Notes: generated by a model not told the origin, from the letters alone. DNA of 33,103 bases from Clostridia bacterium (GCA_017961575.1 JAGCXA010000067.1:1-33103), one strand, 5' to 3'; positions 15,514 to 23,710 are shown, numbered from the stretch's first letter. A program made the numbers and translations.

Positions 15514-15540
15514 GATCGGGGGATAAAAACGCCCCCGATC
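15514..15540 (-). other. Hairpin in the asnB leader
   Basis: A perfect 9-bp stem (GATCGGGGG, 15514-15522, with 15532-15540) with a 9-base loop lies 20 bases upstream of the asnB start. A TATACT element (15547-15542) just beyond could be its -10, but no convincing -35 is seen. On the minus strand only a mixed T/C stretch follows, so it is not a clear terminator. No T-box motif (GGTGGNACCGCG) is present. The remaining stretch 15548-15670 shows nothing else. Confidence 0.5.
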
Positions 15541-15670
15541 CAGTATATGCGCGCGACCCCCTTCCGCGTGTTCGCCGAAACGGCTTGATAAAAAATTCAC
15601 AAAAAGAAGCGGGCAGAATCATCCCCCTGTATCCTTTCTTTATAAAAATACGCGGGAAGTCAAAAAACCC

Positions 15671-15699
15671 TTGACGAAAAAGGCGCGTTGATGTATAAT
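15671..15699 (+). promoter_or_regulatory. Sigma-A promoter of the serC-serA operon
   Basis: TTGACG at 15671-15676 and TATAAT at 15694-15699 have 17-base spacing. An in-frame ATG at 15698 overlaps the -10 and is therefore not the serC start. Confidence 0.88.
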
Positions 15700-15715
15700 G
15701 AAGGCAACTATTTTT

Positions 15716-15757
15716 CAGCGCCTCGCGCTGTGGGAAAGGATCCGTCCGCCGGACGGA
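15716..15757 (+). other. Two small hairpins in the serC leader
   Basis: CAGCGC/GCGCTG (15716-15730, 3-base loop) and TCCGTCC/GGACGGA (15741-15757, 3-base loop) are separated by 10 bases. The 3' arm of the second, GGACGGA, ends 9 bases before the serC ATG, the position of a ribosome binding site, and no better one is visible. Its pairing could therefore limit serC translation; this is inference. Confidence 0.6.
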
Positions 15758-15766
15758 AATGGGAAC

Positions 15767-16858
15767 ATGAAACGCGTTTACAATTTCTCAGCGGGACCCT
15801 CTATGCTTCCTCTTGAAGTTCTCGAGGAGGCGCAAAAAGATCTGCTCGACTACAAGGGGTGCGGGATGTCGGTGATGGAGATGAGCCATCGGACGCCCGA
15901 ATTCGAGGAGATCATCGCGGGAGCCGAAGCGTCGCTCCGCCGCGTGATGAACATCCCCGACAACTACAAGGTTCTTTTCCTGCAAGGAGGCGCGTCGACC
16001 CAGTTTGCCTCGGTGCCGTTCAACCTTCTGACCGGATCGGGCAAAGCCGACTATATCGTCTCGGGTCAGTTCTCGAAGAAGGCGTATCAGGAAGCGAAGA
16101 AGTACGGCGACATCGCCGTCGCCGCGTCGAGCGCGGGCGACAACTTCACCCACGTGCCCGAAACGACGCGCGAGAGCTTCCGTCCCGACGCCGATTACGT
16201 GCACATCTGCTTCAACAACACGATCTACGGGACCAAGTTCCCCTATATTCCCGACACGGGTGATATTCCGCTGGTCGCCGATATGTCGTCCTGCATCTGC
16301 TCGGAGCCGGTCGACGTCTCGAAGTTCGGCGTGATCTACGCGGGCGCGCAGAAGAACGTCGCCCCCGCCGGCGTCACCATCGTCATCGTCCGCGAGGACC
16401 TGCTCGGTCACGCGCGTCCCGACACCCCCGCCATGTTCGACTACAACCTGATGGCGGAGAACGGCTCGATGTACAACACCCCGCCCTGCTGGTGCATCTA
16501 TATGGCGCGCCTCGTCTTCGACTGGATCCTCTCGATCGGCGGGCTCGAAGCCATGAAGGAGCGCAACCAAAAGAAAGCGGCGATCCTCTACGATTACCTC
16601 GACAGCCAGGATTACTACTTCGCTCCGGTCGAGCGCGAGAGCCGTTCGATGATGAACGTGACCTTCGTCACCGGCGACCCCGACCTCGACAAGAAGTTCG
16701 CGTCCGAGGCGGCGAAACAGGGACTGAAAAACCTGAAAGGTCACCGCTCGGTCGGCGGTATGCGCGCCTCGATCTACAACGCGATGCCGATTGAAGGCGT
16801 CGAGAAACTCGTCTCGTTCATGAAGGTCTTTGCCAAAGAGAACCCGAAGAAAGACTGA
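15767..16858 (+). CDS. serC: Phosphoserine aminotransferase
   Basis: A 363-residue PLP enzyme that transfers an amino group from glutamate to 3-phosphohydroxypyruvate in serine synthesis. Diagnostic stretches are the start VYNFSAGPSMLPLEVL, FLQGGASTQFASVPFNL, and the PLP-lysine region YAGAQKNVAPAGVT (Lys196), with GHRSVGGMRASIYNAMP near the end. Length is normal. ATG 15767 gives the canonical start; the in-frame ATG at 15698 lies in the promoter. serA follows 15 bases after the stop, so the two catalyse consecutive steps from one transcript. serB, the phosphatase of the third step, is not adjacent. Confidence 0.96.
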   Translation: MKRVYNFSAGPSMLPLEVLEEAQKDLLDYKGCGMSVMEMSHRTPEFEEIIAGAEASLRRVMNIPDNYKVLFLQGGASTQFASVPFNLLTGSGKADYIVSGQFSKKAYQEAKKYGDIAVAASSAGDNFTHVPETTRESFRPDADYVHICFNNTIYGTKFPYIPDTGDIPLVADMSSCICSEPVDVSKFGVIYAGAQKNVAPAGVTIVIVREDLLGHARPDTPAMFDYNLMAENGSMYNTPPCWCIYMARLVFDWILSIGGLEAMKERNQKKAAILYDYLDSQDYYFAPVERESRSMMNVTFVTGDPDLDKKFASEAAKQGLKNLKGHRSVGGMRASIYNAMPIEGVEKLVSFMKVFAKENPKKD

Positions 16859-16873
16859 ATCGAGGAAAGAAAA

Positions 16874-18031
16874 ATGAAAAATATCCTTTTGATGAATAAG
16901 ATCGCGAAGGTCGGGACCGACGTTTTCGACCGGAACGAGTACGCCGTCGGCGACGCCGTCGAAAATCCCGTCGCGATGATGGTGCGTTCCGCCGCGCTCC
17001 ACGACGTGGAGTTCGGACGTGATCTGCTCGCCATCGCCCGCTGCGGCGCCGGCGTCAACAACATCCCGGTCGACCGCTGCGCCGAACAGGGCATCGTCGT
17101 TTTCAACACCCCCGGCGCCAACGCCAACGGCGTGAAGGAACTCGCTCTCTGCGCTCTGATGCTCGCCTCGCGCGACATCGTCGGCGGCGTCGAATGGGCG
17201 AAAACCCTCTCGACCGACGTCGCGAAATCGGTCGAAAAGGGCAAGGGCGCCTACGGCGGCCGCGAGATCGCCGGAAAAACCCTCGGCGTCATCGGGCTGG
17301 GCGCGATCGGCGGTCTTGTCGCCAACGCCGCCACCCACCTCGGGATGCAGGTCGTCGGCTGCGACCCCTACCTCACCGTCAACGCCGCGTGGTCGCTCTC
17401 GCGCTCGGTCGTGAAGGCGTCGTCCTACGACGAGATCTACGAGAAAGCCGACTACATCACGCTCCACGTTCCCGCCACCCCGACGACCAAGAATATGATC
17501 AACCGCGACACCATCGCGAAGATGCGCGACGGCGTGCGGATCATCAACCTCGCGCGCGCGGATCTCGTCGACGCGGACGCCCTGAAAGAGGCGCTCGCTT
17601 CCGGCAAGGTCGCCGCCTACGTCACCGACTTCCCGACCGAGGCGACCCAGGGCGTGAAGGGGATCGTCAGCATCCCGCACCTCGGCGCCTGCACCGAGGA
17701 GTCCGAGGACAACTGCGCCGTGATGGCTGCGAACGAACTCGACGACTTCCTCCGCACCGGAAACATCCGGAACAGCGTCAACTACCCGAACGTGCAGTTG
17801 CCCGTCACCCCCGGCACCTACCGGCTCGCCGTGATGCACAAGAACATCCCGAACACCCTCTCGCACATCACCTCTCTCGTGTCTGCCTCCGGCATCAACA
17901 TCGAGAATATGGCGAACGGCTCGAAGGGCGACTACGCCTACACCATCCTCGAAACGAAGGAGCGGATCGGAGACGCGACCGTATCCGAGATCGAAAAGAA
18001 CGACGGATTCATCCGCGTCCGCAACGTCTGA
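16874..18031 (+). CDS. serA: D-3-phosphoglycerate dehydrogenase with C-terminal ACT domain
   Basis: A 385-residue NAD-dependent dehydrogenase for the first committed step of serine synthesis. The substrate-binding part has ARCGAGVNNIPVDRC. The Rossmann fold shows GVIGLGAIGGLVANAA, the Arg is in INLARADLVD, and the catalytic His is in IPHLGACTEESEDN. Residues about 315-385 form an ACT domain (YRLAVMHKNIPNTLSHITSL), which in this family usually binds serine for feedback inhibition. The intervening allosteric domain of the longest SerA type is absent. Start ATG 16874 with GAGGAAAG upstream; second gene of the serC operon, followed by a strong terminator. Confidence 0.95.
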   Translation: MKNILLMNKIAKVGTDVFDRNEYAVGDAVENPVAMMVRSAALHDVEFGRDLLAIARCGAGVNNIPVDRCAEQGIVVFNTPGANANGVKELALCALMLASRDIVGGVEWAKTLSTDVAKSVEKGKGAYGGREIAGKTLGVIGLGAIGGLVANAATHLGMQVVGCDPYLTVNAAWSLSRSVVKASSYDEIYEKADYITLHVPATPTTKNMINRDTIAKMRDGVRIINLARADLVDADALKEALASGKVAAYVTDFPTEATQGVKGIVSIPHLGACTEESEDNCAVMAANELDDFLRTGNIRNSVNYPNVQLPVTPGTYRLAVMHKNIPNTLSHITSLVSASGINIENMANGSKGDYAYTILETKERIGDATVSEIEKNDGFIRVRNV

Positions 18032-18040
18032 AAAACGGCG

Positions 18041-18083
18041 TAAAAAAGTACCGCCGACCGGTTTTCCCGGTCGGCGGATTTTT
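18041..18083. terminator. Bidirectional terminator between serA and the MutS-like gene
   Basis: A perfect 11-bp stem (18051-18061 with 18067-18077) is followed by ATTTTTTG on the plus strand and preceded by TAAAAAAG, which gives a U-run on the minus strand. It sits between convergent genes and can serve both. Confidence 0.92.
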
Positions 18084-18091
18084 TGTTTCGG

Positions 18092-19711
18092 TCAGCTCCG
18101 CTTGCGCTCGGCAAGCCGACGTTCGATCTCGGAAAGCGAGAGCCCGTACTTGTTCGCGATGTCGCGGGCGTAGCTCTTGCCGTCGGGCTTCGCGCGCACG
18201 ATCTTGAAACTCCGGCGCCCCTCCTCGATCCCGGCGACCAACGTATCGACCGGGACGCCGCCCGCCTCGCGGATCTTTTCGTTCACCTCGGGTACTGCGG
18301 CGGCGAGTTCGTGCAGGTGGGTCGAGAAGATCCCGCGGCAACGCGCGATCCCGAACCCGGTCAAAATCTCCTGCCCGATATAGGACGCCTCGTAGGCGCC
18401 GGTCGAGGAGAGCGATTCGTCGAGCAGGATCATCGAGTTCTCGGTCACGGCGTCGAAGATCTCGCGCAGACGCGCGCACTCCTCGCCGAGCCGCCCCTTG
18501 TCGATCGTGTCGTCGGCGCCCTCCGGGAAATGCGTGTAGATCGCGTCGACCGGGCTGATGACGGCGGACTTCGCCGGAACGCGCAGCCCGAGCTGCGCCA
18601 TCGCCTGCGCGAGTCCGAGGGCGCAGGTGACGACCGATTTCCCGCCCCGGTTCGGGCCCGTCAAAACGTAGATCCGGGCGTTATCGTCGAAGGCAAGGTC
18701 GTTCTCGACGATCTCCTCCTCGATCCGGAGCGCCACGTCGGGGTTATACAGCCCCTCGGCTGAAAAGTCCTTGTTCTCCATCGGCGAGAGGGTCGGCACG
18801 ACGACGGGATAGCCCCGGTCGGAGAGCCGCCGCATCAGAGCCGCCGATTTCGTGACGAACTCGATCTCGGGAAGCAGCCGTAGGATGAAATCGGTGTTCT
18901 CGATCACGTACTCGCCGACGATGGTCCGCCACGACTTGACCGACGAGCGGAAAACGTCCTCGATCGCCGAGTTGAAGGCGCCGATCAGCGCCTCGCGCCG
19001 GTTGTCCGACTGCCCTTTCCCGAAGGGGGTCAGGGCGGCGATGCAGGTCATCGCGTCGTTCTTGAAGGAGAGTTTGAGGATCTTGTCCAACACCTTCTCG
19101 GAACGGAAGGGTTCCGCGTTGACCGAGAGCACGCCCGCCTCGGCGGGGCGGAGTTCGGCGTCGAGGTTGACCCCGACGGTGATGCTCCGGATCTCGCGCA
19201 CCCGCGACGAGAGTTTTTTCAGCCGCTCGTTCAGATCCTTATAGTATTCGCTCTCGACGTATTCCGAAATGAAGGACGAGAGGGTACGGAACGCCGGGCT
19301 CGTGATCCGGTCGCGCACGGGCGAAAGCCCCTCGTGCAGGCGGTCGATCACCGCGATATAGAGTTCGATCTCGGTGATGCTGTAAAGATACGACTCCCCG
19401 GACGAGGCGCCGAGGTCGCGGTCGAGTTTGCGCAGTTCGGTAATATCGGAGAGAAGCGGCACGACGTCGGAGAGCGTTTTGCCGATCTCGGGCACCGAGA
19501 GCAGATCGTTGAAGGTCGCCTCGCGGTATTCGATCACGGCGGGCTCGTAGGTGAAAAAGCCGACGGGAGAACCGTCGCGCAAACCGAGAAGCCCCGTCAG
19601 TCCAAGTTCCCGACACACGCTGTCACGGATGTCGGGACGGTTTTCGGGGTCGGTATGGCGCTCTTTCGCCGCGGCGTCCTGCCAGAGCAGACTGATGAAC
19701 GGTTGATCCAT
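18092..19711 (-). CDS. MutS-family ATPase lacking the mismatch-recognition domain
   Basis: A 539-residue protein related to the core and ATPase parts of MutS. Residues about 90-300 are helical, like the MutS core/lever region. The ATPase domain has Walker A GPNRGGKS at 352-359 (usually GPNMGGKS), a Walker B region SMILLDESLSSTGAYEASYI in which the usual DE-GRGT is altered, and FSTHLHELA. There is no mismatch-binding N-terminal domain (no FxE) and no Smr nuclease, so it is neither MutS1 nor full MutS2. Such short MutS homologues are frequent in Clostridia and their role is unknown. ATG 19711 follows GGAGGGAAG. It has its own promoter, divergent from dut. Confidence 0.88.
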   Translation of the reverse strand: MDQPFISLLWQDAAAKERHTDPENRPDIRDSVCRELGLTGLLGLRDGSPVGFFTYEPAVIEYREATFNDLLSVPEIGKTLSDVVPLLSDITELRKLDRDLGASSGESYLYSITEIELYIAVIDRLHEGLSPVRDRITSPAFRTLSSFISEYVESEYYKDLNERLKKLSSRVREIRSITVGVNLDAELRPAEAGVLSVNAEPFRSEKVLDKILKLSFKNDAMTCIAALTPFGKGQSDNRREALIGAFNSAIEDVFRSSVKSWRTIVGEYVIENTDFILRLLPEIEFVTKSAALMRRLSDRGYPVVVPTLSPMENKDFSAEGLYNPDVALRIEEEIVENDLAFDDNARIYVLTGPNRGGKSVVTCALGLAQAMAQLGLRVPAKSAVISPVDAIYTHFPEGADDTIDKGRLGEECARLREIFDAVTENSMILLDESLSSTGAYEASYIGQEILTGFGIARCRGIFSTHLHELAAAVPEVNEKIREAGGVPVDTLVAGIEEGRRSFKIVRAKPDGKSYARDIANKYGLSLSEIERRLAERKRS

Positions 19712-19764
19712 TTTCTTCCCTCCGCGATTCGTTTTGGGGAGTCCCGGAATCGCTTTCTTTTATT

Positions 19765-19793
19765 ATCATATCACATTCCGCACTTTCCCGCAA
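19765..19793 (-). promoter_or_regulatory. Promoter of the MutS-like gene
   Basis: Minus-strand TTGCGG (19793-19788) and TATGAT (19770-19765) have 17-base spacing; the -35 is imperfect. It lies back to back with the dut promoter. Confidence 0.65.
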
Positions 19794-19810
19794 GTTTTTT
19801 TCGCAACAAA

Positions 19811-19839
19811 TTGATTTTGCCGCCGGAGTATGGTACAAT
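19811..19839 (+). promoter_or_regulatory. Promoter of the dut-phosphatase operon
   Basis: TTGATT at 19811-19816 and TACAAT at 19834-19839 are separated by 17 bases. A GGGG-GCTT-CCCC hairpin lies between the AAAGGAAGG stretch (19855-19863) and the dut ATG. Confidence 0.72.
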
Positions 19840-19886
19840 AAAAGGGAGAAAACGAAAGGAAGGCGGGGGCTTCCCCGTCCCGCAAA

Positions 19887-20321
19887 ATGAAGATCGAAAT
19901 CAAGAAAACCAGACCGGGCGCAACCATTCCGGTCTACGCATCCCCGCTCGCGGCGGGGGCGGATCTCTACGCCTGCACCGACGGCGAGGTGCGGATCCTG
20001 CCGGGTGAAACGGCGATGATCCCGACCGGGATCGCGGTCGCCATCCCCGCCGGCTACGCCGGGTTCGTCTTCGCGCGCTCGGGTCTGTCGGTCAAGATGG
20101 GGCTCGCCCCGGCGAACAAGGTCGGGGTGATCGACGCCGACTACCGCGGCGAGATCCTGGTCTCGCTCTACAATCAGAGCGGGCAGACGCGGACCGTGAA
20201 TCGGGGCGACCGGATCGCGCAGCTCGTGATCGAAAAGGTCGAGACCGCCGTCTTCGAGGAGGTCGACGAGTTGCCCTCCACCGAACGAGGCGCGGGCGGA
20301 TTCGGGTCGACGGGCAAATGA
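19887..20321 (+). CDS. dut: dUTP diphosphatase (trimeric dUTPase)
   Basis: A 144-residue enzyme hydrolysing dUTP to dUMP and pyrophosphate, keeping uracil out of DNA and supplying thymidylate synthesis. All five trimeric dUTPase motifs are visible: AGADLYA, ARSGLSVKMGL, GVIDADYRGEILV, GDRIAQLVI and RGAGGFGSTG. The length is normal. The start ATG 19887 gives the family N-terminus (KIEIKKTRPGATIPVYAS). Its stop overlaps the start of the next gene (ATGA), so the phosphatase is translationally coupled to it. Confidence 0.97.
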   Translation: MKIEIKKTRPGATIPVYASPLAAGADLYACTDGEVRILPGETAMIPTGIAVAIPAGYAGFVFARSGLSVKMGLAPANKVGVIDADYRGEILVSLYNQSGQTRTVNRGDRIAQLVIEKVETAVFEEVDELPSTERGAGGFGSTGK

Positions 20322-21313
20322 AACCGCATAAGATCGAAAGCCCCGTCGACCTGCACACGCCCGCCCAGCGGGCGTTTCTTTCGGACGGAATCGAAAACTG
20401 CGAGCAGTACGCCGACGGTTTTGCCCCCGCGGACGCGCCGCTGCCCGTTACCCTTTCGTGGGACGCCGACGCGCCGGGGCCCTTCACCGTCCGGGTAAGC
20501 GAAAACGAAGACCTCACGGGCGCGCGGGTTTTCACGACCGACGCCCCCACGCTCGACGTTTATAACCTGAAGATCGGCGCGCGCTACTACTGGACGGTGA
20601 ACGAAGAGACGCCCGAATCCTTCACGACCGCCGACGCCGCGCCGCGCAACCTTTCGGTCGGGGGCGTAATGAACGTCCGCGATCTCGGCGGCTGGAAGAC
20701 CGTGGACGGCAAACGGGTCAGACAGGGGTTGCTCTTTCGCACGAGCGCCCTCGACTGTTACAGCGAGAGCGAACGGAAGATGAAGGATCTTGTCACCCCC
20801 GACGGGAAGTCGACGCTCACCAATCAGATCGGGATCAGAACCGAGATCGATCTGCGGCGCGATCACGAGAGCGAATCGGGCTATCCCCCCGAGGGGAAAA
20901 CCGAAAGCACGCTCGGAGAGGGCGTCCGCTACCTGCATTGTCCGATCCTGCTCGGTCCCGAAAACTACTTAAACAGCGTCGATTCGCTCCGAACGATCTT
21001 CAAAACGCTCGCCGATCCCGCAAACTACCCCGTCGCCTATCATTGCGCCGTCGGCGCCGACCGCACGGGCGCCGTCACCTACCTGATCCTCGGTCTTCTC
21101 GGCGTGGGGGATTGCGACCTGATGCGCGACTACCTGTGGACCAACTTCTCGAACCAACAGATGTACCGTCCCCCGATCAACCGGGGCTACAAAGTCACGG
21201 TCGACGAAGCCCCCGGCATAACGACGCGGGAAAAGGTTCGGTATATCCTCACGGAAAAGATCGGCGTCCCGGAAGAAGACCTTGACAGAGTGGTTGAACT
21301 GCTGACCGAATAA
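20318..21313 (+). CDS. Tyrosine-type phosphatase with N-terminal FN3-like domain
   Basis: A 331-residue cytosolic protein of the Tyr-phosphatase family 3 type. Residues about 40-105 look like a small fibronectin-type beta sandwich (PVTLSWDADAPGPFTVRVSE ... ARYYWTVNEE). The phosphatase domain begins with the signature NVRDLGGW near residue 117 and has the P-loop HCAVGADRTG with catalytic Cys243 and Arg249. Family members dephosphorylate phosphotyrosine, phosphoserine or phosphoinositides; the substrate here is unknown. The preceding FN3-like part occurs in some clostridial members. Four-base overlap with dut; followed by a terminator. Confidence 0.88.
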   Translation: MKPHKIESPVDLHTPAQRAFLSDGIENCEQYADGFAPADAPLPVTLSWDADAPGPFTVRVSENEDLTGARVFTTDAPTLDVYNLKIGARYYWTVNEETPESFTTADAAPRNLSVGGVMNVRDLGGWKTVDGKRVRQGLLFRTSALDCYSESERKMKDLVTPDGKSTLTNQIGIRTEIDLRRDHESESGYPPEGKTESTLGEGVRYLHCPILLGPENYLNSVDSLRTIFKTLADPANYPVAYHCAVGADRTGAVTYLILGLLGVGDCDLMRDYLWTNFSNQQMYRPPINRGYKVTVDEAPGITTREKVRYILTEKIGVPEEDLDRVVELLTE

Positions 21314-21317
21314 AAAT

Positions 21318-21351
21318 GCCGCGCGCAGAATTCTCTGCGCGCGGCGGTTTT
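21318..21351 (+). terminator. Terminator of the dut-phosphatase operon
   Basis: A perfect 12-bp stem (21318-21329 with 21334-21345) with an ATTC loop is followed by GGTTTTC. The U-run is short, but the location, five bases after the stop codon, is right. Confidence 0.75.
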
Positions 21352-21357
21352 CAGTGA

Positions 21358-21390
21358 ACCAAAAAAAGAAAAAGCGTCGCTATGGGCGCT
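21358..21390 (-). terminator. Terminator of the rRNA methyltransferase gene
   Basis: On the minus strand AAAAGCG and CGCTTTTT flank a 10-base loop and are followed by CTTTTTTT (A-rich 21358-21372 on the plus strand). It lies just after the stop of the gene at 21408, between convergent genes. Confidence 0.65.
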
Positions 21391-21407
21391 TTTCTTTTCT
21401 GTCCGTA

Positions 21408-22817
21408 TCATTGCCTGCGAAGTCCCTTCGGATAATGATTTTTCGCAACACCCCCCGTGATACGCACGCCGCCGATCGGCGTTCCGAGGCAGAGGACTAC
21501 GCCCCACCCGTCAAAGAGGTCGCGCGCGGGGATCACGTCGCCGTGCAGATAGGCGGCGAGAGTCGGATCGTCGGCGGGAAAATCAAGTTTTCGGATAAAG
21601 TCGCGTCCGTACGCCGAGAAGAAGGCGTGGTGCGGCGCCAGCCGCCCGGAGCGGATCTCGCCGACCGTGACGCCGTTCGCGTAGATCAGATTCGCGGGGA
21701 GCGGAAGCGGCGCGGGAGATAGGACGATCTTATCCTTGAACACCGTCGGCGCGACGGCGGGCAGCCGGGTCAGCGTCTCGGAGAGGAACGCGGCGCCGAG
21801 CGCGAGCGCGTCGCGCGTCTGTTTCGCTTCCCCGCCGCCTTTTTTCGTTTTCGGCGCGGCTCCCCCGATCGGGGCAGTCAGGCGAAAGAGCGCGAAAAAT
21901 TGTCCCTCTCCGCCGAAAAGCCCGCCGCCCGAATGCGGATAGTGCCGCCGCGTCGCCCCGGCGGGAACACCGGGGGCTTCGAGCCCCGGATCGGTATAGG
22001 AGAGGATCGTTTCGTCCGTCACGGGAATAAGCGAGAGCACGGGATATTCCCGGAGCAGCCACGAAACGGTCTCCTCGTTCTCCTCGGGCGAATAGGTGCA
22101 GGTCGAGTAGACGAGCGTCCCGCCCTCTTTGAGAGACGGGAGCGCCGCCGAGAGGATCGCGCGCTGCCGCGCGGCGCAGGACGCGGGGGACGCGGGATTC
22201 CATTCCTTCACCGCCTCGGGGGTCTTGCGGAACATCCCCTCGCCCGAACAGGGCGCGTCGACGACCAGAACGTCGAAATAACCGGGCAGATATTCCCCGA
22301 AGGCGCGCGGCTCGGTGTTCGCTACGATCACACGGCGAAGTCCAAGCCGTTCGACGTTCCCGGCAAGCACGGCGCAGCGCGAGGGGACGATCTCGTTCGA
22401 GACGAGAAGCCCGTCCTCCCCGACGGCAGAGGCGATCTGAAAGGTCTTGCCGCCCGGCGCGGCGCAGAGATCGAGCGCCCGCGCGCCGCGGGGGATCAGC
22501 CCCTCGCGCACCGCCGCCGCGACCGGAAGCATCGCCGCCGGCTCCTGCAAGTAAAACGCCCCGGCGTGGTGGAGCGGGTGCCGCCCGATCCGCTCGTCGA
22601 GCTCGAGGAAAAAGCCCCCGTCGATCCCCGGGATCGGTCGGATCGGCAGCCCTTCGGGCGCGCCGGCGCCGCAGGCGGGATTGACCCGCATCCCCCGGAC
22701 GGGCGGCTCGTCCATCGCGGAAAGGAACGCGGCGAACCGCTCCCCGAGCAGATCCCGCATCCGCGAAAGGAACGCCCCGGGCAGTTCCGGTATTCGGTTA
22801 TACTCGTTTCGCTCCAT
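21408..22817 (-). CDS. rsmF: 16S rRNA m5C methyltransferase (RsmF/NOL1-NOP2-Sun family)
   Basis: A 469-residue SAM-dependent RNA cytosine-C5 methyltransferase. The N-terminal part has LSAMDEPPVRGMRVNP. The Rossmann core has ALDLCAAPGGKTFQIA (SAM binding), DVLVVDAPCSGEGMFRK (catalytic PC motif) and LVYSTCTYSPEENEE (second conserved Cys). The C-terminal third, including ANLIYANGVTVGEIRSGRLA, resembles the PUA-like domain of Gram-positive RsmF/YebU proteins. The start is ATG 22817, with GGGAGG a few bases upstream; a further in-frame ATG at 22874 lies in the -35 and is rejected. Precise target bases cannot be read from sequence. Confidence 0.92.
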   Translation of the reverse strand: MERNEYNRIPELPGAFLSRMRDLLGERFAAFLSAMDEPPVRGMRVNPACGAGAPEGLPIRPIPGIDGGFFLELDERIGRHPLHHAGAFYLQEPAAMLPVAAAVREGLIPRGARALDLCAAPGGKTFQIASAVGEDGLLVSNEIVPSRCAVLAGNVERLGLRRVIVANTEPRAFGEYLPGYFDVLVVDAPCSGEGMFRKTPEAVKEWNPASPASCAARQRAILSAALPSLKEGGTLVYSTCTYSPEENEETVSWLLREYPVLSLIPVTDETILSYTDPGLEAPGVPAGATRRHYPHSGGGLFGGEGQFFALFRLTAPIGGAAPKTKKGGGEAKQTRDALALGAAFLSETLTRLPAVAPTVFKDKIVLSPAPLPLPANLIYANGVTVGEIRSGRLAPHHAFFSAYGRDFIRKLDFPADDPTLAAYLHGDVIPARDLFDGWGVVLCLGTPIGGVRITGGVAKNHYPKGLRRQ

Positions 22818-22845
22818 TTTGCGCCTCCCGTTTTTCTTCCAATCT

Positions 22846-22874
22846 ATTATACTCCCGATCCCCGAAAAAAACAA
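22846..22874 (-). promoter_or_regulatory. Promoter of the rRNA methyltransferase gene
   Basis: Minus-strand TTGTTT (22874-22869) and TATAAT (22851-22846) have 17-base spacing. The -35 hexamer is part of the U-run of the AraC-gene terminator just upstream. Confidence 0.72.
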
Positions 22875-22892
22875 GCCGGCTTATCGCCGGTT
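22865..22892 (-). terminator. Terminator of the AraC-type regulator gene
   Basis: On the minus strand ACCGGC, GATAA and GCCGGC form a short hairpin followed by TTGTTTTTTT (22874-22865), about ten bases after the regulator stop codon. It overlaps the -35 of the next promoter. Confidence 0.65.
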
Positions 22893-22898
22893 CGTTTT

Positions 22899-23642
22899 TT
22901 ATTTTTCGGCGCGGCGGGCGCGGTACTGCGTGGGGGTGAAACGCACGTGTTTCTTGAACAGGCGCGAAAAATAGTTGTAATCCTCGTAGCCCACCTTCGC
23001 GGCGATCTCGGGAAGCGGAAAGTCGGTGTAGATCAACAGTTCCTTCGCCTTCCGCATCCGTTCCCCGATCAGGTACAGCACGATCGACTTCCCCATCTCC
23101 TTTTTGAAGACGCTGTTGCAGTAGGACGCCGAAAAATGGAACCGTTCGGCAACGCTCGCGAGCGTGATCCGCTCGGTGTAGTTTTGCAGAACGTAGTTCT
23201 TGATCGCCAGCGCCAACGGGTGCGTCTGCGCGTTGCTGACGTGATCCCGGATCAGGAGCAGAAGCGCGCCGAGAAGATAGGCGACCTTGTTCAGGTCTTT
23301 ATCGGAGTTGAAGCAACCGTCGCAGGCGGAGATCAACCGATTCATTTCGACGCTCGCGGCGTTTTCCGATACGCCGGGAACGGCGTCGAGATCCATATCG
23401 GTCGTAAAGTTGAAACTGACGTACTCGGAGATGACCGAGGAATCCAGCCGCTGACGCATTTCCCCCGGACGAATCAGAATGAAATCCCCCGCTTTGAGGA
23501 GAACCGGGGCGCTTTTCTTCACGTAGTGCAGTTCTCCTTTGAGGACGATCGTCAGGTCGTAATAGGTGACTCTGCCGCGGTGAACGTGCCGCGGTCTGAC
23601 GTTGATATTATGCTTAAAGTACAGCAGTTGAATTGGATTCAT
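22899..23642 (-). CDS. AraC-family transcriptional regulator
   Basis: A 247-residue regulator. Residues about 10-90 form a cupin-like sensing domain (TIVLKGELHYVKKSAPVLLKAGDFILIRPGE). Residues about 145-245 are the double helix-turn-helix DNA-binding domain: first helix pair in ITLASVAERFHFSASYCNSVFKKEMG, second in LPEIAAKVGYEDYNYFSRLFKKHVRFTPTQYR, a clear AraC signature. Such proteins sense small molecules, often sugars, and commonly act on the adjacent divergent genes, here the small lipoprotein and the secreted EEP proteins. The ATG at 23642 has no good ribosome binding site. A perfect palindrome covers its promoter. Confidence 0.92.
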   Translation of the reverse strand: MNPIQLLYFKHNINVRPRHVHRGRVTYYDLTIVLKGELHYVKKSAPVLLKAGDFILIRPGEMRQRLDSSVISEYVSFNFTTDMDLDAVPGVSENAASVEMNRLISACDGCFNSDKDLNKVAYLLGALLLLIRDHVSNAQTHPLALAIKNYVLQNYTERITLASVAERFHFSASYCNSVFKKEMGKSIVLYLIGERMRKAKELLIYTDFPLPEIAAKVGYEDYNYFSRLFKKHVRFTPTQYRARRAEK

Positions 23643-23710
23643 AGAATCATATTGTGCTAGAAACGGATGAATTCAAGCACATTCTCCATTGAGATTTTCG
23701 GGAAGAAATA

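Noticed and set aside
15495..15670. T-box or other amino-acid riboswitch in front of asnB
   Set aside because: No GGTGGNACCGCG block and no specifier-like stem is visible; only one simple hairpin.
15788..17866. 692-codon minus-strand open frame opposite serC and serA
   Set aside because: Both plus-strand genes are unmistakable, and the antisense product is a low-complexity Val/Asp/Gly/Arg-rich sequence.
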